Part shown: positions 44,101-44,410 of the stretch, in pieces
How the letters are laid out: each line of letters begins with the position of its first letter
Numbering within the stretch: the stretch's first letter is position 1
NCBI RefSeq assembly: GCF_004402215.1
Contig: NZ_SOEZ01000031.1
Coordinates: 1 to 44,410, forward strand
DNA from: Cryobacterium tagatosivorans
Lineage (GTDB): Bacteria; Actinomycetota; Actinomycetes; Actinomycetales; Microbacteriaceae
Direction of reading: 5' to 3'
Length of the DNA: 44,410 nt
Notes under the pieces: generated by a model
Told to the model about the DNA's origin: nothing
What the model saw: the letters and a program-made list of their open reading frames with translations, nothing else
Database searches by the model: none
Made by a program: the position numbers and the translations under genes

Positions 44101-44315
44101 CCGGTGACGTCATCGTGCGGCTGTATGAAGCGCGCGGTGGGCGCGCCGCCGGTGCCGTCGGCTTCGGCTTCCCGGTCGCGCGGATCATCGAAACCGACCT
44201 GCTGGAGAGGCCCGTCGCCCCGGTCGCGGTGAAGGCGGCAACGAGCAACGGCGTGCGGGTCGCGTTCCGTGCCTTCCAGATCGTGACCCTGCGGGTCTCC
44301 CGGCCCGGCGACTAG
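41190..44315 (+). CDS. alpha-mannosidase, GH38
   Basis: 1041 residues, GTG start. A non-catalytic N-terminal domain (to about 250) precedes GHAHIDSAWLWPVRET (zinc ligands H265 and D267), WLPDSFGYTAAFPQ (nucleophile D377) and the later FHDILPGSS His. The C-terminal beta-sandwich holds an Ala/Asp/Pro linker (about 620-640) and a four-unit ELVSQ/EPVSP repeat. No signal peptide, so it probably cuts imported manno-oligosaccharides or glycoconjugates in the cytosol. The stop TAG coincides with the edge of an insertion sequence. Confidence 0.93.
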   Translation: MHDNSVLIRARIRRFVSERVTPAIYRASAPLSVSAWEVPDEPVPFIEARRQAFTPFAVGRRWGKPWGTTWFHVTGRVPEDWSRWGGLDTRTEIIVDLGFLSGQPGFQAEGLVFDPAGNILKAIEPLNNYVPLPLGAGGVLDVYVEAASNPDVGSNWKFRPTPVGDKATAGTTPIYRLRRMDVALLDTEVWQLDRDIWTLFGLMEELGGDLPRTAEILRALEKVTDRMDPDDVSGTAGLGRAILAPVLAQPAYASAHRIVAVGHAHIDSAWLWPVRETIRKCARTFANVLQLMDENPEFIFACSSAQQYAWMKEHYPRLFERIRERVIEGRFVPVGGMWVESDTNMPGGEALARQLIAGKSFFMREFGIEPLEVWLPDSFGYTAAFPQVVVAAGSKYFLTQKISWNETNTMPHHTFHWEGIDGTRVFTHFPPVDTYNSVLSGQDLARAQRQYAEKGASNVSLVPFGFGDGGGGPTREMLAAAERTKSLEGSPTVRMATPRAFFEEAEASYANPPVWSGELYLEFHRGTYTSQANTKAGNRRSEHLLREAELWATTAAVRTGATYPYDRLEAAWQTVLLNQFHDILPGSSIAWVHQVAEAAYAAVRLELEDLISRALAALSGPDAASQDAAAPDTAAAGIAVPVSFNASPFPVSGVPALSAGPRGASADVRVEARDGGFVLENGAIRVVIDARGLLVSLVELSTGREALPEGRPGNLLQLFRDTPTQWDAWDIDDHYQRNGVELLEAESVELVSQELVSQEPVSPEPVSPHAGRATVRVRRRFGSSTVSQELTLAGDQTALDIVTTVDWHERQKFLKLAFPLDVHADRAASEIQFGHIYRPTHENTSWDAARFETCAHRWVFVGEPGFGVAVANDSTYGHDISRTGNGGGGTTTTVRESLLRAPTFPDPAADQGVHVSRTSISLTPDVLGAAEQGYRINLPLRDVTGVSVEPVVVSDCAAIVVEAVKLAEDRSGDVIVRLYEARGGRAAGAVGFGFPVARIIETDLLERPVAPVAVKAATSNGVRVAFRAFQIVTLRVSRPGD
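43434..43493 (+). repeat. 15-base tandem repeat, 4 units, in frame in the mannosidase
   Basis: Units GAGCTGGTGTCGCAG (twice) and GAGCCGGTGTCGCCG (twice) encode ELVSQ ELVSQ EPVSP EPVSP within a beta-sandwich loop. Likely slippage; the length may vary between strains. Confidence 0.85.
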
Positions 44316-44410
44316 GGCGTGTCTCCTAATTCGTGTAACCAGATGGTGATGGCGCGGAGGACGACTCCTCCGCGGTAGGTCAGGGCAAGTTTGTCGTAGC
44401 GGGTGGCGAG
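44312..44410 (-). mobile_element. IS5-like element, C-terminal end of its transposase
   Basis: On the minus strand the frame from the window edge to TAG (44314-44312) encodes LATRYDKLALTYRGG..., then ITIWLHELGDTP, the C-terminus of IS5/IS427-type DDE transposases (RYDKLA...). The element end appears to be GGCGTGTCTCC, directly after CTAG, a target that some IS5-group elements prefer. The same four bases include the mannosidase stop codon. The rest of the element lies outside the window. Confidence 0.82.

Overview
The window is about 70% GC, with densely packed genes, many ATGA/GTGA overlaps, GTG starts and F420-type (DDN family) flavoproteins. It reads as an actinobacterium, most like a member of the Microbacteriaceae. 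That placement is inferred from gene content and style; no marker gene is present. No rRNA, tRNA or CRISPR array was seen.

Layout. 1-3600: end of an unknown gene, a REP-like palindrome, a small membrane protein, a DDN-family reductase, an MFS transporter and a terpene-cyclase-fold protein. 3544-10401: an arsenic island. arsA, arsD, arsC, an arsR-arsC fusion, arsN1 and arsO lie on the minus strand; arsR and an aquaglyceroporin gene lie divergently on the plus strand. Four copies of one operator, ATCGA-N6-TCGAT or close variants, sit in the promoters of its four transcription units. 10433-17062: an AzlD-like protein, a COG4315-type lipoprotein, the lysG/lysE exporter pair, an ArsR-SRPBCC pair, an acidic hypothetical, a cmtR/cation-transporter pair and a phosphopantetheinyl transferase. 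17034-23046: a Pls/PosA-type membrane NRPS with a translationally coupled M1 metallopeptidase, next to the carrier-protein activating enzyme and a divergent GNAT gene. This looks like a locus for making and trimming a cationic poly-amino acid. 23099-28163: a decayed zone with arylsulfatase and MFS remnants, hairpins, a DEAD-box helicase, a lipoprotein and an N-truncated SDR next to REP-like repeats. 28191-44315: mostly metabolic genes (YCII, a class III cyclase, gabD, an acyl-CoA ligase, VOC, cupin, DDN, PhoD, an alpha/beta hydrolase, DUF1059, EAL, a methyltransferase, an aldo/keto reductase, a GH38 alpha-mannosidase). The EAL gene and a membrane-protein gene here are broken. 44312-44410 is the end of an IS5-like transposase touching the mannosidase stop codon.

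How the genes work together. In the ars island arsenate is reduced by ArsC or the fusion protein. Arsenite can leave through the aquaglyceroporin or be handed by ArsD to the ArsA ATPase, but no ArsB/Acr3 permease is visible here. ArsN1 and ArsO probably handle organoarsenicals. In the NRPS locus the PPTase would load the carrier serine, the NRPS would polymerise a basic amino acid (a hand-read A-domain code resembles lysine), and the M1 peptidase could cut the product. Small palindromes recur in convergent gaps and may act as bidirectional terminators or REP elements.
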